The notes under the pieces are model-generated. The model saw nothing but the letters and a program-made list of their open reading frames with translations, searched no databases and was not told where the DNA came from. 31,589 bases of DNA. It comes from Coemansia sp. RSA 922. Taxonomy: Eukaryota > Kickxellomycota > Kickxellomycetes > Kickxellales > Kickxellaceae. The first letter of the stretch is position 1. Every line of letters begins with the position of its first letter. Location: contig JANBQS010000136.1 of the NCBI GenBank assembly GCA_027577415.1, forward strand, positions 1-31,589. Reading direction: 5' to 3'. A program made the translations under genes and the position numbers. This document shows positions 1 to 9,816 of this stretch, in pieces.

Positions 1-2756
1 TTCTGTGGCTGATCATGAGTAACGATACAAAACGAATCAGTAGAATTAGCGCTAGGCAGCGGGTCATCCACAACATCAACGACCTGCCAACCACGAGCCA
101 GTGACGACGACTGACCACTGAATTTCATCAGTGCGGCTTTCCCCTGCCACGCATCAGCATTAAATGCCGGCATACCAGCCAAGGCAGCGTCTCTTGGCGA
201 ACTACCCAGAGTTTTCATGCCCGAAGATGTGCTTCCCTGTGAGACCAAAGATGTAGCCGGCGACGATGACAAAGTAGGAGTACTGTTGCCGTATGTCAGT
301 TTGGCCGACCCAAATTCAAATACGGGCGCTGGCTTCCGCTGCCCCGCCGTGCCTCGAATGCCACGCATCGCTGGGTGCGGGATAATTGGCAGTGGTTTAG
401 GCCTCGCCGTCTGGCTCCTTTCATGGACGGGTTCGAGATCTCCAGCTCGGTGGTGGCTGCGTCGCGGTGGCTGAAGCCCCAGAGACAGTGTCGACCGAGA
501 ACTGTCTGTGACAGGCTCAGTAAACGGCGACAACGCGCCTCCCAGACTATTATTATCAGAGTCCGACATTTCGCACTCGTTACCAAAGTCAACCGGCGGT
601 CGCATAGATTTTCTCGACCGCTGGATTGGCGGCAATGGCGGCTGAAGCGTAGACAGAGTCTTTCCAGGAGCCACAACAGTACCCGCAGATAGCATAGGCG
701 CATCTTCGTCGTCTTCGGGACTATAGGCAAGCGTAGCCGATACGAGCTCAAGCCTAGATACCTGCCTTATTGGCGGTGAAAGTACCACAGTGTCGCTAGA
801 CTGGTTAAATCGTTGAGCTGATGATGAGTCTGTCGAGTTGCGACACGAGTAGCGAGCGTACGAAGTCAGCGCAATATTCTCTGGCGGCTTTCCAAACATA
901 TTCGCCGATAATGGTTTCTCAGGAACAGCCGACGTATTTCGACGCAGGTTAAGCGGAGTACCCACCTTGGACAAGTTTTCCGCACTTGGAGTAGTCGAAG
1001 TATTGCGGCGCTGGTTGGATATGACAGCAGGCGTCGGCGCAAAGAAGTTAACAAACGACGGCGATGGCGATGGAACGAGTATAGGCGTAGAGATAATTCG
1101 TGGTGATGGCGCACTGGACGGAGCCAGATCTGTTGCGCGTCTTTTGCCACCTCCGCCGCCATACTTTCGCAGCTGACGTTTAATACCATGACCTGTAAAG
1201 TCCTCGGTCTTGCTACACAAAAAGTCCCATCCACGCCGCAGTTTGCCTCTCTGCCGGGGTGGCGGAAAATGCACATACACATCGCGCACGCTAATAGTCG
1301 GCAAATCCACCGTACTGCTGCCGCTATTCCCACTGCCGCTGCTACTTCTGCTGCTACGCACATTGCCGGGGTCTGCCAAGGAAGTGCGAGCCACCGCGTC
1401 AGCCAGCACATCGGCAGTGTCCTTGAGTGGCTGCGAAACTAGCGTGCGCCTGACATGCACGTCAAGTTTAGAACGCCAAAGAGAATATTCGGATTTCGAC
1501 GCGAATCTCACGACGATCGACGAGCGCGGACCAGCCTGCTCCATCGGCACCGCGTGCAGAAACACGGCAGGCGAGCCCTTACATTGCGCCAGCTCCAGTA
1601 CCTCCACCGCCCTACAGGGCCCCATGATAAGCGACAGCCGAGCATCAGCCGTTGGGACACAGCTGACTACCCCGCGGACCGGCGACGAAAGCGACTGCAC
1701 GGCTGTCCGAGCAACGACGAAAAACGCATCAAACAACCACAGAGTGGCTTGCTCATCGGGCGTCAGCGCTCCGCTCGCTCCGCAATGCGCCACACGCACA
1801 GCGCCACTATGTGCCAAGCGATGTTCGCCACGCAGCAGCGGCGCCCACTCAACGCCAGGCAGAGTCCGCGACAGCGCGTCGAGGCAAGCAAAGCTGTCGA
1901 GTTTCGTCCTAGCGTCTTGTATTTTCTTGATCCAAGCGTCGATTTGCTCAGCGACCGTGCGCGCCGTGGCGTGCTGTGGCATATGCTCGGCAGTTGAGGC
2001 CAAAAGCGTGCGCAGAAGCAGGGGGTATTTGAGCAGCCGCTGGAACGGAAGCACCAAAAACGACTCCATCGGCAGCTTGCGACACTCGGGCCGGAGCTGG
2101 CGTTCCTTCCAGAACACGTCAAAGTTGTTACTGGTCTGGCGCAGCTCATCGACGAGTCGCAGCGCGTTATCCTGGTTGCATATGTAGCGCGCATAGATAC
2201 GCAGACGCGGCACAAAGGGCAAGAGGACGTCAGATATGTCCCAGACAACAGGGTACTGCATCCGCTGTCTCTCCATGAGCGCCGTGTTAATTTCTTCGTG
2301 GAGCTCCAATATCTCGCCAATATTGCCAAACACCAAGTCGATTTGCTCCGCCGAAGCCAAACGCAGCTCATGCATGGGTCGTTGCAAGACGTCCACCATT
2401 ATACGCAAGTCCTTGACGTAGTCAGCCTCTGTATGGACAAGCTCAAAGATGACCTCCTGCCGCCGCACTTCTCGCTCATCCATCCGGCTGTTCTCCATCT
2501 CGAGCGGCGTGAAGCCCTCGCGCCACAGCATGCGTGCTTTGGCTGCACTGCCGATAGCCGACTCTACGCGCACGTCCAAGGATGCTCGCGGCTGTGAGGC
2601 TGCACTAGGCGTGGTCAAACTTGCCACTCCCAGGCTTAGAGCACTGCCATTGGCTCCGTTCGATACTATGCTAGGTGGGTAGCTGCGCTTGGCTGCCGGT
2701 CCAGAGCCGTCGTGTGACTGGCGGCCTACCGTATATGGCAATGGCAGGTGGACCAT
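1..2756 (-). CDS. Rho guanine-nucleotide exchange factor (DH-PH), 3' end outside window
   Basis: An open frame of 918 codons runs on the minus strand from ATG at 2756 to the window edge without a stop; an in-frame TAA directly precedes the ATG, fixing the start. Residues about 101-285 form a Dbl-homology domain: it opens with EVIFELVHTEADYVKDL, the usual first DH helix, and contains PFQRLLKYPLLLRTLL (about 237-252), the diagnostic third conserved DH block. Residues about 300-440 fit a pleckstrin-homology domain (SSIVVRFASKSEYSLWRSKL near its end). The remaining roughly 480 residues are Ser/Pro/Thr-rich and look disordered. DH-PH proteins load GTP onto Rho, Rac or Cdc42 at the membrane and steer polarity and wall growth. 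Which GTPase it serves cannot be told. The protein's end lies outside the window. Confidence 0.9.
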   Translation of the reverse strand, partial: MVHLPLPYTVGRQSHDGSGPAAKRSYPPSIVSNGANGSALSLGVASLTTPSAASQPRASLDVRVESAIGSAAKARMLWREGFTPLEMENSRMDEREVRRQEVIFELVHTEADYVKDLRIMVDVLQRPMHELRLASAEQIDLVFGNIGEILELHEEINTALMERQRMQYPVVWDISDVLLPFVPRLRIYARYICNQDNALRLVDELRQTSNNFDVFWKERQLRPECRKLPMESFLVLPFQRLLKYPLLLRTLLASTAEHMPQHATARTVAEQIDAWIKKIQDARTKLDSFACLDALSRTLPGVEWAPLLRGEHRLAHSGAVRVAHCGASGALTPDEQATLWLFDAFFVVARTAVQSLSSPVRGVVSCVPTADARLSLIMGPCRAVEVLELAQCKGSPAVFLHAVPMEQAGPRSSIVVRFASKSEYSLWRSKLDVHVRRTLVSQPLKDTADVLADAVARTSLADPGNVRSSRSSSGSGNSGSSTVDLPTISVRDVYVHFPPPRQRGKLRRGWDFLCSKTEDFTGHGIKRQLRKYGGGGGKRRATDLAPSSAPSPRIISTPILVPSPSPSFVNFFAPTPAVISNQRRNTSTTPSAENLSKVGTPLNLRRNTSAVPEKPLSANMFGKPPENIALTSYARYSCRNSTDSSSAQRFNQSSDTVVLSPPIRQVSRLELVSATLAYSPEDDEDAPMLSAGTVVAPGKTLSTLQPPLPPIQRSRKSMRPPVDFGNECEMSDSDNNSLGGALSPFTEPVTDSSRSTLSLGLQPPRRSHHRAGDLEPVHERSQTARPKPLPIIPHPAMRGIRGTAGQRKPAPVFEFGSAKLTYGNSTPTLSSSPATSLVSQGSTSSGMKTLGSSPRDAALAGMPAFNADAWQGKAALMKFSGQSSSLARGWQVVDVVDDPLPSANSTDSFCIVTHDQPQ

Positions 2757-3059
2757 TTATGTTTGAGATAAATTTCAGAGCCAGCCAGAAAATAAATAAA
2801 AAATGAGAAAAAAAAAACAAACAATTTAACAAGAGTGAGAATAATAATAATTTCGATGATAATGGATGCATAACAGAGCGACAAGGTCGCTAGCACGTCC
2901 TCTTCTTTGTAACAAAGCCAGGGACAGAAGGCTGGAGAGGAACTCTCTCTCCCCCATTAATCGCACGCGTTAAAAAAAAAAGAACGAGGGCAAAGCACGC
3001 AACATCGCGCGAATCCTTTAAAGTAGCAAGCGAGAAAGAAAAAGTATAAAAGTGAAATA
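2757..3059. other. Intergenic: RhoGEF promoter and PKA 3' region
   Basis: About 300 bases between two minus-strand genes. It must hold the 5' region of the RhoGEF and the 3' end of the kinase transcript. It is A-rich on the plus strand around 2785-2850 (T-rich in the RhoGEF sense), as in many fungal promoters. I see no conserved reading frame or clear AATAAA for the kinase. Confidence 0.5.
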
Positions 3060-5114
3060 TCAAAAGGTCGAAAAGAGATGCCGATAGGGGTCAACGCCCG
3101 GTTCCGGAGCCGGCTCCTGCGGGGGTTCCGGGTACTTATCAAAGTTACAAGTATCGCCAGGATGCCTGTGGGGCGGGACGATGGGCGGAGGAATACGTCT
3201 CTGGACCAGTACCTGCCAGTCAATAACAGCAAACCACGCATGGGCCTTAATGTCCTCGCCATCTCCTTGCAGATTGCCCAGCCGCTTGCCAACGTCGGCA
3301 ATCAGCAGGCGCTGGATAAGGTCTCTGGCGGGCGCCGAAAAGAAGCTGGGAAACACCAGCTTGCCCGCCAAGATCTTTTCGTAAATGCCAAAGGGGTTGT
3401 CGTCGTAAAAGGGCGGGTACCCAGCCAGCATCTCAAAGATCAGGATTCCAAGAGCCCACCAGTCCACAGCCTTGCCATGCCCCTTGCTCTGAATGATCTC
3501 GGGCGCCAGGTACTCGGGCGTCCCACACAGCGTCCACGTCCGGTCCTCCACGCGCTTAGCAAACCCAAAGTCAGTCAGCTTGACGTGGCCGCGGTCATCC
3601 AGCAGAATGTTCTCTGGCTTTGTGTCCCGCCAAATAATCTTCAGGCTGTGCAGGTAGTCCAGCGCCAGTACGATTTCCGCCGCATAGAACCGCGCAACGT
3701 CGTCTGGGAACCGGCCCGCCCGCCGCAAGTGCGAGAACAGCTCGCCGCCAGGCACGTACTCCATCAGCATATACAGGTTGCGCTCGTTCTGCATAGTGCA
3801 CTCGAGCTGCACAATAAACGGGTGCCGCGCGACCTCCAGGATGTTCTTTTCATTGTTGATGTGCTCCACCTGTTTGAGCTTGACGACCTGCGACTTGCGC
3901 AGGACTTTCATGGCAAAGTACCGCTTTGTGAGCCGCGACTGGCACAGAAACACTCGCCCGAACGTACCAGTGCCTAAAGAAATTATCACACATACTGCAG
4001 GTTAGCAATATTTTTTGTCCTAGTCTTCAGTAGTTCCCACGAGAAGAAAAACCGCATATTATCGTGGAGGAGTGGCTTTTCCAAATGCAGTCATGGTGCA
4101 GCAGCCCTTACCTAGTGTGTGCAGCAGCTGGTAATCGTCGAGCGTCCGACCGTCAGATGGAGGCAGCGGCGGCAACTCGCCAAATCCAGGGCCGGGTGGG
4201 CCGCGCAAGAGCGAGCCAGAAAAGTCCGGAGCCGAGCCCCCCATATGCGACTGCTGCTGTTGAGGCTGGTTAGGGGCCTGGCTGAGCATTGGCAGATAAT
4301 GGCCGTGGTGCTGATATGCAGGAGTCTGCTGATAATAGTGCGCCTGAAAACTGTCGTGGTGGCCCCAGCCCTGGTGGTGGTGGTGGTGGCCTTCTATAGT
4401 CGAGGTCGTGGGTACAGATAGCGATGATTGTGCGTACTGCGAGATACTAGGCAGCGGCGCCTGCTGCTGATAGTGCTGGTAGTGGTAGTAGTCTTCGACC
4501 TCGCTAGGCCCGGTCTCCGATGTCCTAGTGTGCTTAGCCTGACGAGTGTGCGAGTCGCAATCGGCGACAGAAGCGTGTCCTTGGTCGGCGTCTCTCTCTG
4601 CGAGATTCGGGCTACTCAGCCGGCGCTTGTTAGCTGAGTGCAGGGGCTGTGTAACAGGTAGAACCGGCGCAGAAACAATTACAGTCGACGCGGATACAGG
4701 CGAGAGCAGCAGTGGCGCAAACGCGTTTTCAAGCGGAGTTTCCACGTACAGATGGTAGCTCTCTAGTGTACGCGTATCAGTTGTCACAGCAGAAACGGGT
4801 GTAGGAACTGCAGAAGAACACTCAGCAACGACAGCCGGCGTTGGGACGTTCAAGGACAGGCTCTTGGCGGCCGAAGCGGCAACTCTAGCTGCCTGGAAAC
4901 TGCTAATGTGGGACGGCGATGCCGCTCGACTGGCACTACCAGAATACGCTGATAATGCAACGGGAGAGGCGGCTTCAGATACGCCACCAGAAGTATTGGT
5001 GGTGGCCGACGATAGTCCTGTGTTGCTTGACTCGGCGGCCGGTTGTTGGGGTTGTGAGCGCTGTGACGAAGTAGCCTTTAAATGTGCAAGCTTTGCGTTC
5101 AGGCGCCCAAACAT
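3060..5114 (-). CDS. TPK: cAMP-dependent protein kinase catalytic subunit, long N-terminus
   Basis: Two exons, 4112-5114 and 3060-3973, give 638 residues. The start is the first ATG after an in-frame TAG. Splicing restores the glycine loop LGTGTFGRV (about 334-342). Other kinase marks are Lys357 in FAMKVL, DFG at 469-471, the activation-loop threonine in [10 protein letters not shown] (about Thr482), APE, and the PKA tail with [10 protein letters not shown] and the terminal FSTF that docks on the small lobe. The enzyme phosphorylates Ser/Thr when cAMP frees it from its regulatory subunit. The first 330 residues are Ser/Ala/Gln/His-rich and low-complexity, much longer than the animal enzyme's N-terminus. 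Oddity: the catalytic loop reads WRDTKPEN (449-456) instead of the normal YRDLKPEN; the catalytic Asp451 and Lys453 remain. Confidence 0.93.
3974..4111 (-). other. Intron of the PKA catalytic-subunit gene
   Basis: 138 bases, GTAAGG at the donor and TTTCTTTAG at the acceptor, with a GCTAAC branch-like site about 30 bases before the acceptor. It interrupts the glycine-loop codon Gly335 after its first base. Removing it joins LHTLG to TGTFGRV, the exact PKA family sequence; reading through hits a stop. Confidence 0.92.
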
Positions 5115-5725
5115 TTGGCGGAGCAAGACGCGAAGAGGTTTCTAGCCTGACAACGCCCCTCTGAACTAACAAAAAAATAAAAATAAAAAAGCTTTAACGC
5201 AATTTAAAATAGAAAAAGAAAGTATTGCAGAGAAGAAGGAACATCCCGACATGGAGGGAAGACCGTCTTGTCTATCCCTATTCTCCCCCTCCCCTTTCTG
5301 GCTGCAGGGGGATTTGACAAAACTACCGACGGCTTTATGCTCACGCGCTTCTTTTTCTTTTTTCCCCCCCGCAAAAAGAAGCGTCTTCTCCGCTTGGGCC
5401 CGTTTCGTCCCAGGCTAGTGGGAGGATGCTGTATGTTAACACTCATGCTGCCTAGAGCAGGCCACTGAGCAACCCACGCTGCTGGAATCCCAAGCCCTGC
5501 TCCAAGACCCGCCTGTCTCACCAGCATACAAAAAAAAAAAATTAAAGCCCACTTTGCCCTTTTTAATCCGCATGGGCCTTTTTGAGGTCCCTCTTTTTGA
5601 AGCCTCTCTTTTCTTCACACATCTTTTTTTCCTCTAATACATTTTTTTGACAACTATTGTTTTATATCTATTCGCATTTCCCAACTCTCAATTATTTTTT
5701 TGTAACATACTTTTGACAAGGCTAA
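5115..5725. promoter_or_regulatory. Divergent promoter region between PKA and ERO1
   Basis: The kinase (minus) and ERO1 (plus) are divergently transcribed from this roughly 600-base gap. It is full of homopolymer and pyrimidine runs (for example about 5529-5540 and 5640-5702), typical of fungal nucleosome-poor promoters. No open frame in it looks conserved. An 11-base inverted repeat (5346-5356 with 5373-5383) sits in it and is listed separately. Confidence 0.6.
5346..5383. repeat. 11-base inverted repeat with pyrimidine loop
   Basis: Left arm 5346-5356 (CGCTTCTTTTT) is perfectly complementary to the right arm 5373-5383 (AAAAAGAAGCG), separated by 16 bases that include seven cytosines. It could form a hairpin or be a palindromic binding site; it may also be chance in a biased tract. 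Confidence 0.55.
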
Positions 5726-7516
5726 ATGGCAAAGACTCGCACGCCTCCCGGCTCTACTACTGCCCGGCAACCTGGTGACGACACTCCAAAGCCCGCCCGC
5801 CCCCGCTGGATATGGACTGTCATCCGTATCACCGCACTTGTCGCCGCTGCGGCCACGGCATACATAGCCCGCGACTCTCCCCGTGTCCTCGGCTTCAGCT
5901 CCTCCTCGCAGGATCCGCCCAAGCAGCCGCCTAGCCAGAATGTTGGGTTCATGGCCCAGGTCTTGCAAAAGTCAAAGGGCCAGAACATTTGCAAACCCGA
6001 GGGCTTTGTCATGGACACATACAGCGACTTTGATGGCATTGAGGCTCTCAATCGCCGTGTGGCTGTGCCGCTGAGAAAGCTTATCAAGACAAAGTTCTTT
6101 CGCACGCTAAGAGTAGAGCTCTACAAGCCCTGCCAGTTCTGGAAGTCGGAGGGATCGTGTTTCCAGAGAGACTGTATCGTACAGCCGCTGGAGGATGACC
6201 AGATCCCGGCTGCTTGGCGGAAACAGACTGTCGACCAGACTAATTTTGGCCCGTTCTTGGTAAGTTCTTTGTTAATTGCTTTGTATCCCATTGCGCGAAA
6301 CTAGCTGCCAAAAAAAAAGCAGCTTCTTTTTTAAAAAAAGGCAAAAAAAAAACCGCTTTGTCATATCAGTGACGTGGCACGATCTGACAAGTCTAGACTC
6401 CCCCTTTGTTTGATATGCCTATTGATCGCCACGTCTAATAACTTTTGAAATTGATTTTTTTGTTTGATCGGCTATTCTTCTTTTTTATAGGGTTCTTTCC
6501 CGCGTCAGCGTCCAGAGTTTACTGACAAGGATTTTGCTATTGTCAATGACGAGACCTATGGCGAAGGCGTATGGCTCGATTTGGTTGAGAACCCTGAGCG
6601 CTTTACGGGCTATGCTGGCGCTGGCGCCAATGCCATTTGGATGAGCATATATGAGCACAATTGCTTTGGCGTCCCGCCCTATATCCAGGATACTGCTGGC
6701 GGCTGGGGCAGTCAGCTCGTAAACGTCGACGGCAAGTCCATGCCATTTGTCCAGCCCCCTCGCAAGCAACGTGATCTAGCACCATTCCTTGAATCTCTGG
6801 CCGAAGAAGACGCCGGGCTTACTCTCCCCGCTGACGTACCCAAGGAGTACCGTATATTCTATCGTGCTGTATCTGGTCTGCATGCATCTACGTCCACTCA
6901 CATTTGCGCCGACTACTTTAACGCCACGTCGAATAAGTGGGAGCCTAATCTCAATTGCTTTATTGCTCGGATTGGCGCCTTCCCGGACCGCCTACAGAAC
7001 ATTTACTTTAACTTTGTGCTACTCACTAGGGCTCTCCAAAAGATGGAGCCCTACTTAGCGGCCTACGACTACTCAACCAACGCAAAGAAGGAGGACCGTG
7101 CTGTTGCCCGTCTAATCCCCAAACTGCTCAAGACTGTGAAGAAAGCTGGACTGGTGTTTGACGATAGCGAATTGTTCTTGGCTGCTAATGGTCGTGCGTT
7201 AAAGGCAGAGTTTAAGGATAACTTCCGTAATATCTCGAGGATCATGGACTGTACTGGTTGTGAAAAGTGCAGGCTTTGGGGCAAGACTCAGACCCTGGGT
7301 ATTGGCACTGCTCTGAAGGCTCTGTTTTCGTATCCGGACCGCGCGTTCCGTGGCAGATTCACGTCTTTGGACTTTAAGCGGAATGAGATCGTGGCGCTTA
7401 TTACTACGTACTTCCAGTTTTCGAGGAGTATTGAGGATATTGGAATCTTCCGCGCTATGTACCAGAACTTGGTCACTGATTGGCGTGCTTCAAACGCCGT
7501 TCCTACTATTGCCTAA
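5726..7516 (+). CDS. ERO1: Ero1, endoplasmic reticulum thiol oxidase
   Basis: Two exons, 5726-6259 and 6491-7516, give 519 residues, close to the usual Ero1 size. Ero1 is an FAD enzyme in the ER lumen that reoxidises protein disulphide isomerase using oxygen and so drives disulphide formation. A membrane segment or signal anchor lies at about residues 29-47. Exon 1 carries the shuttle region PCQFWKSEGSCFQRDC with Cys136, Cys145 and Cys150, equivalent by pattern to human Cys85, Cys94 and Cys99. Exon 2 carries the active-site motif CTGCEKCRLWGKTQ with Cys432, Cys435 and Cys438. No C-terminal retention signal is evident; the anchor may hold it in the ER. AATAAA at 7595-7600 would end the transcript. 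Confidence 0.96.
6260..6490 (+). other. Intron of ERO1
   Basis: 231 bases, GTAAGT donor and TTTTTTATAG acceptor, phase 0. It contains A-runs and a T-rich tract before the acceptor. Removing it joins FGPFL to GSFPRQRPEF in frame. Confidence 0.92.
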
Positions 7517-7581
7517 GTTTTCATCTTTGCTGCTTCTTTTGTTTTAGGTGGTAGTGTAGTATAAATGTGTGCACCTGTGAT

Positions 7582-7600
7582 TTTATTTAGAAATAATAAA
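7582..7600. terminator. Facing poly(A) signals of ERO1 and array gene A1
   Basis: A plus-strand AATAAA at 7595-7600 follows the ERO1 stop by about 80 bases. A minus-strand AATAAA (TTTATT at 7582-7587) follows the A1 stop by about 60 bases. The two convergent genes therefore share one short AT-rich end region and their mRNA tails probably overlap. Confidence 0.65.
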
Positions 7601-7646
7601 AAATTCGAATTATGTGATAAAAAAAATTGGACTAGACTACCACGAC

Positions 7647-8417
7647 TTACATGGTCGGTCTACTGGGAGAGGCCAAATAGGGGAGTGGCCTGTCAGCCCA
7701 AGGCGATCTAGGGGAGGATTCTACCACAAGTACACTCTTGAACGACCTGTGCATAGCGTAGACGCACCAACCCACAGAGTACACAAGGGCCACATACAAG
7801 CTAAACACATTTGCATATGGTGAGAACCAATGAAGGATAAATACCAAATTTACAGAAATAAACATAGCAACCACCAGTGTTCGAGGACTAGTGACTGGTA
7901 TGTTTGTACGTCTCGCAAGACATATAAACATAATCGACAGTAAAGCCAACTGTGTTGCACACTTTATTTCACTGCCTCTACCTGGACCACTTTTTGATCC
8001 AAGTGAAAAGAGTGTTTGCGAATTAAACATGTACATCTCGCCTATGTGCCGCAGAATATGTAATTTCTTTAGTGCCGCCAGTAGAGCAATAAATATTGTG
8101 ACTATAAGCCCTCCAATTACCAAGACAGGTGGACTCTCTGTGGCTTTAGCCGCAGTTGGAACCATGTATAAAAACGTATGGAGTATCAAATGTAAAAGTT
8201 GGTTATCCGCCCAATCATAATAGTAGCGACTAACAACCGAGTGAAGGCTGTCAATGTCCTTCTTATCGAACTTGACACCCAGACAATGTATAAAGCTGGC
8301 AAGACCCTTCTTGGTACGTAAATAACTACTCTCATCAACTGCTAAATCATCTACTATGCGCAATTTGGCGCTATTGCTACCAGAAACACACTGTACGATA
8401 CAAGATTTATGCTTCAT
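7647..8417 (-). CDS. Array gene A1: multi-pass membrane protein, unknown family, extended C-terminus
   Basis: 256 residues from ATG 8417. Most divergent intact copy. It keeps CIVQ at the N-terminus, GLASFIHCLG, EIKC in the centre and SPYANVFSLYVALVYSVGWCVY near the end. Hydrophobic segments lie at about 85-105, 110-130, 160-180, 185-205 and 215-235. After the usual VLVV end it continues with about 24 extra Pro/Ser-rich residues (ESSPRSPWADRP and on) that other copies lack, as if the ancestral stop had been lost and a new one taken from the spacer. Function unknown; probably an integral membrane protein with a cytosolic or lumenal N-terminal domain. It converges with ERO1. Confidence 0.8.
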   Translation of the reverse strand: MKHKSCIVQCVSGSNSAKLRIVDDLAVDESSYLRTKKGLASFIHCLGVKFDKKDIDSLHSVVSRYYYDWADNQLLHLILHTFLYMVPTAAKATESPPVLVIGGLIVTIFIALLAALKKLHILRHIGEMYMFNSQTLFSLGSKSGPGRGSEIKCATQLALLSIMFICLARRTNIPVTSPRTLVVAMFISVNLVFILHWFSPYANVFSLYVALVYSVGWCVYAMHRSFKSVLVVESSPRSPWADRPLPYLASPSRPTM

Positions 8418-8909
8418 TTAAAACCAACGCAATGTAAAATATGTAAAGGTAAGATATTTACGAGAAGAAAAAATAGCTGAACAGAAGAGCTAGCCCCATT
8501 TTTCCTTCCCTACAACCCACGTTGACTGGGGCTCTGGCGACTTCTACCCACCACTCCGTTGACTGGGGGCAAGGAATTGCAGTTCTTTTGTAGCAATTTT
8601 ACAAAGCCAGTCTTTGATCAAAGACAATAGGCAAAAAAGCAGTAAGAAAAAAGAGCGCCAAAAGAAAGGAATGGAAGCCTTTGTCGCTATTTCTAGCCAG
8701 GTTGACGACACCCGCCTACTTGCCATATCAGCTGTTGTGGCTCTTGAGTATGTCATAGAATTTCTATAGCACAGAATCCTAAACTTGTTGACCCGTACCT
8801 GGTCCTTCACATTCTAGGATTAGATAGTAAATAGATCCATTTGAGCAAATTTCCATTAAAAAGTGATATGAATGAGAAACTAAACCACTATAACCGTAGC
8901 GAGACATGT
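8418..8909. other. Spacer upstream of A1
   Basis: Holds the A1 promoter and the A2 3' end. An 11-base direct repeat GTTGACTGGGG lies at 8521-8531 and 8558-8568. The array upstream element (TCTTTGATCAAAG, 8611-8623) and a following GAAGCCTTTGTCGC tract (about 8677-8690) match the A2 spacer. A T-rich minus frame through 8544-8810 gives hydrophobic residues, but I see no conserved protein. Confidence 0.5.
8611..8623 (-). promoter_or_regulatory. Array upstream element, A1 copy (weak match)
   Basis: TCTTTGATCAAAG lies about 195 bases before the A1 start and is the most diverged match to the CCTTTGAGCAAG element found before A2-A7. Confidence 0.35.
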
Positions 8910-9632
8910 TTAGCTTTGAACACTGCTCCTTTTGACCACAATCACTTGTTTAAAAGACCAGTGTATGATATACACACACCATCCCAGTGAGTATACAATA
9001 GCAGCATACAAACCCAGTGCCGACGCATAAGGTGCAAAATAGTGGAGGGTAAACGTCATGGTAATCGAAGTAAAAACGACAAGGGCAACATTATAGGCAC
9101 TAGCAATTTGAATACGAGCATCCTCTTGCGAAAGGTGTGAAAGTAACAAGGACAACACAGCTAGTTGTGCTGCACACTTTATACCGCTAGAAATAGCTGG
9201 ACTTGTAGTTGTCCCGTATGCAAAAAGTATCTGAAAGCAGAGTGCGTACCACTCGCACATCAACCGCAGTGCATTGAAACTACGTTGGGCTACCAACATA
9301 GCTACACTAGCAATGAGTACTCCATTTATAATCATTAAGCCCAATGCACTGCTTACGACATTCATAGCAGATTGGCAACGAGAAATAAAGACAAGAGCAA
9401 GAGTAATAAAGGTGTAAACAATTACCCGAGCCATATACTCAATGTTCAGAATTGAGTGCAACTTTTTGATATACTTGCTGTCAAAGTCCATGCCTAAGCA
9501 GCTAGCAAAGCTAGCAAGGCCCCTCTTGCCGTTGGCGTATTGCATGTCATCCTTAGGTACGTTCTTTACAAGGCGAAGCCAGATGATAGAATTCCTATCA
9601 CTGTGCTCAATAATGCAGGTCTCAGAAACCAT
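8910..9632 (-). CDS. Array gene A2: multi-pass membrane protein, unknown family
   Basis: 240 residues; ATG at 9632 sits in GTACAATG, the same start context as A5. N-terminus carries CIIEHSD, then ANGKRGLASFASCLG. Hydrophobic segments at about 70-90 (VYTFITLALVFIS), 95-118, 160-180 and two towards the end. The centre reads CEWYALCFQILFAYG followed by GIKCAAQLAVLSLLL, and the end APYASALGLYAAIVYSLGWCVY. Its tail, VVKRSSVQS, is a few residues longer than in A3-A5. Same spacing and orientation as the neighbours, so a duplicate of them. Confidence 0.85.
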   Translation of the reverse strand: MVSETCIIEHSDRNSIIWLRLVKNVPKDDMQYANGKRGLASFASCLGMDFDSKYIKKLHSILNIEYMARVIVYTFITLALVFISRCQSAMNVVSSALGLMIINGVLIASVAMLVAQRSFNALRLMCEWYALCFQILFAYGTTTSPAISSGIKCAAQLAVLSLLLSHLSQEDARIQIASAYNVALVVFTSITMTFTLHYFAPYASALGLYAAIVYSLGWCVYIIHWSFKQVIVVKRSSVQS

Positions 9633-9804
9633 TGTACAGCTGTGATACTAAGAGTGTAGACAGTTCAAGATATCGATTCCAAAAAGTAAAAAAATGGTAA
9701 ATTAGCTGCAAGAAAAAGGATAACGAGAGAAGAGAGGAGAATGCCTGCTTCTCTGCCTCGATAGTTTAAAGAAAATCTACACTTGCAAATTTACTAAGAA
9801 ATTC

Positions 9805-9816
9805 TTTTTGAGCAAG
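9805..9816 (-). promoter_or_regulatory. Array upstream element, A2 copy
   Basis: TTTTTGAGCAAG (plus-strand reading), about 173 bases before the A2 start; shares TTGAGCAAG with the A3, A5 and A7 copies. Confidence 0.5.

Noticed and set aside
1210..2187. 325-codon plus-strand open frame
   Set aside because: Antisense to the RhoGEF coding sequence; composition is Ser/Arg-biased and no domain is visible.
1763..2371. 202-codon minus-strand open frame rich in Cys, Arg and Ser
   Set aside because: It is a shadow of the RhoGEF, which reads in another minus frame with clear DH motifs.
3078..3977. 299-codon plus-strand open frame opposite the PKA kinase domain
   Set aside because: Mirror of a GC-rich coding exon; the kinase on the minus strand explains it.
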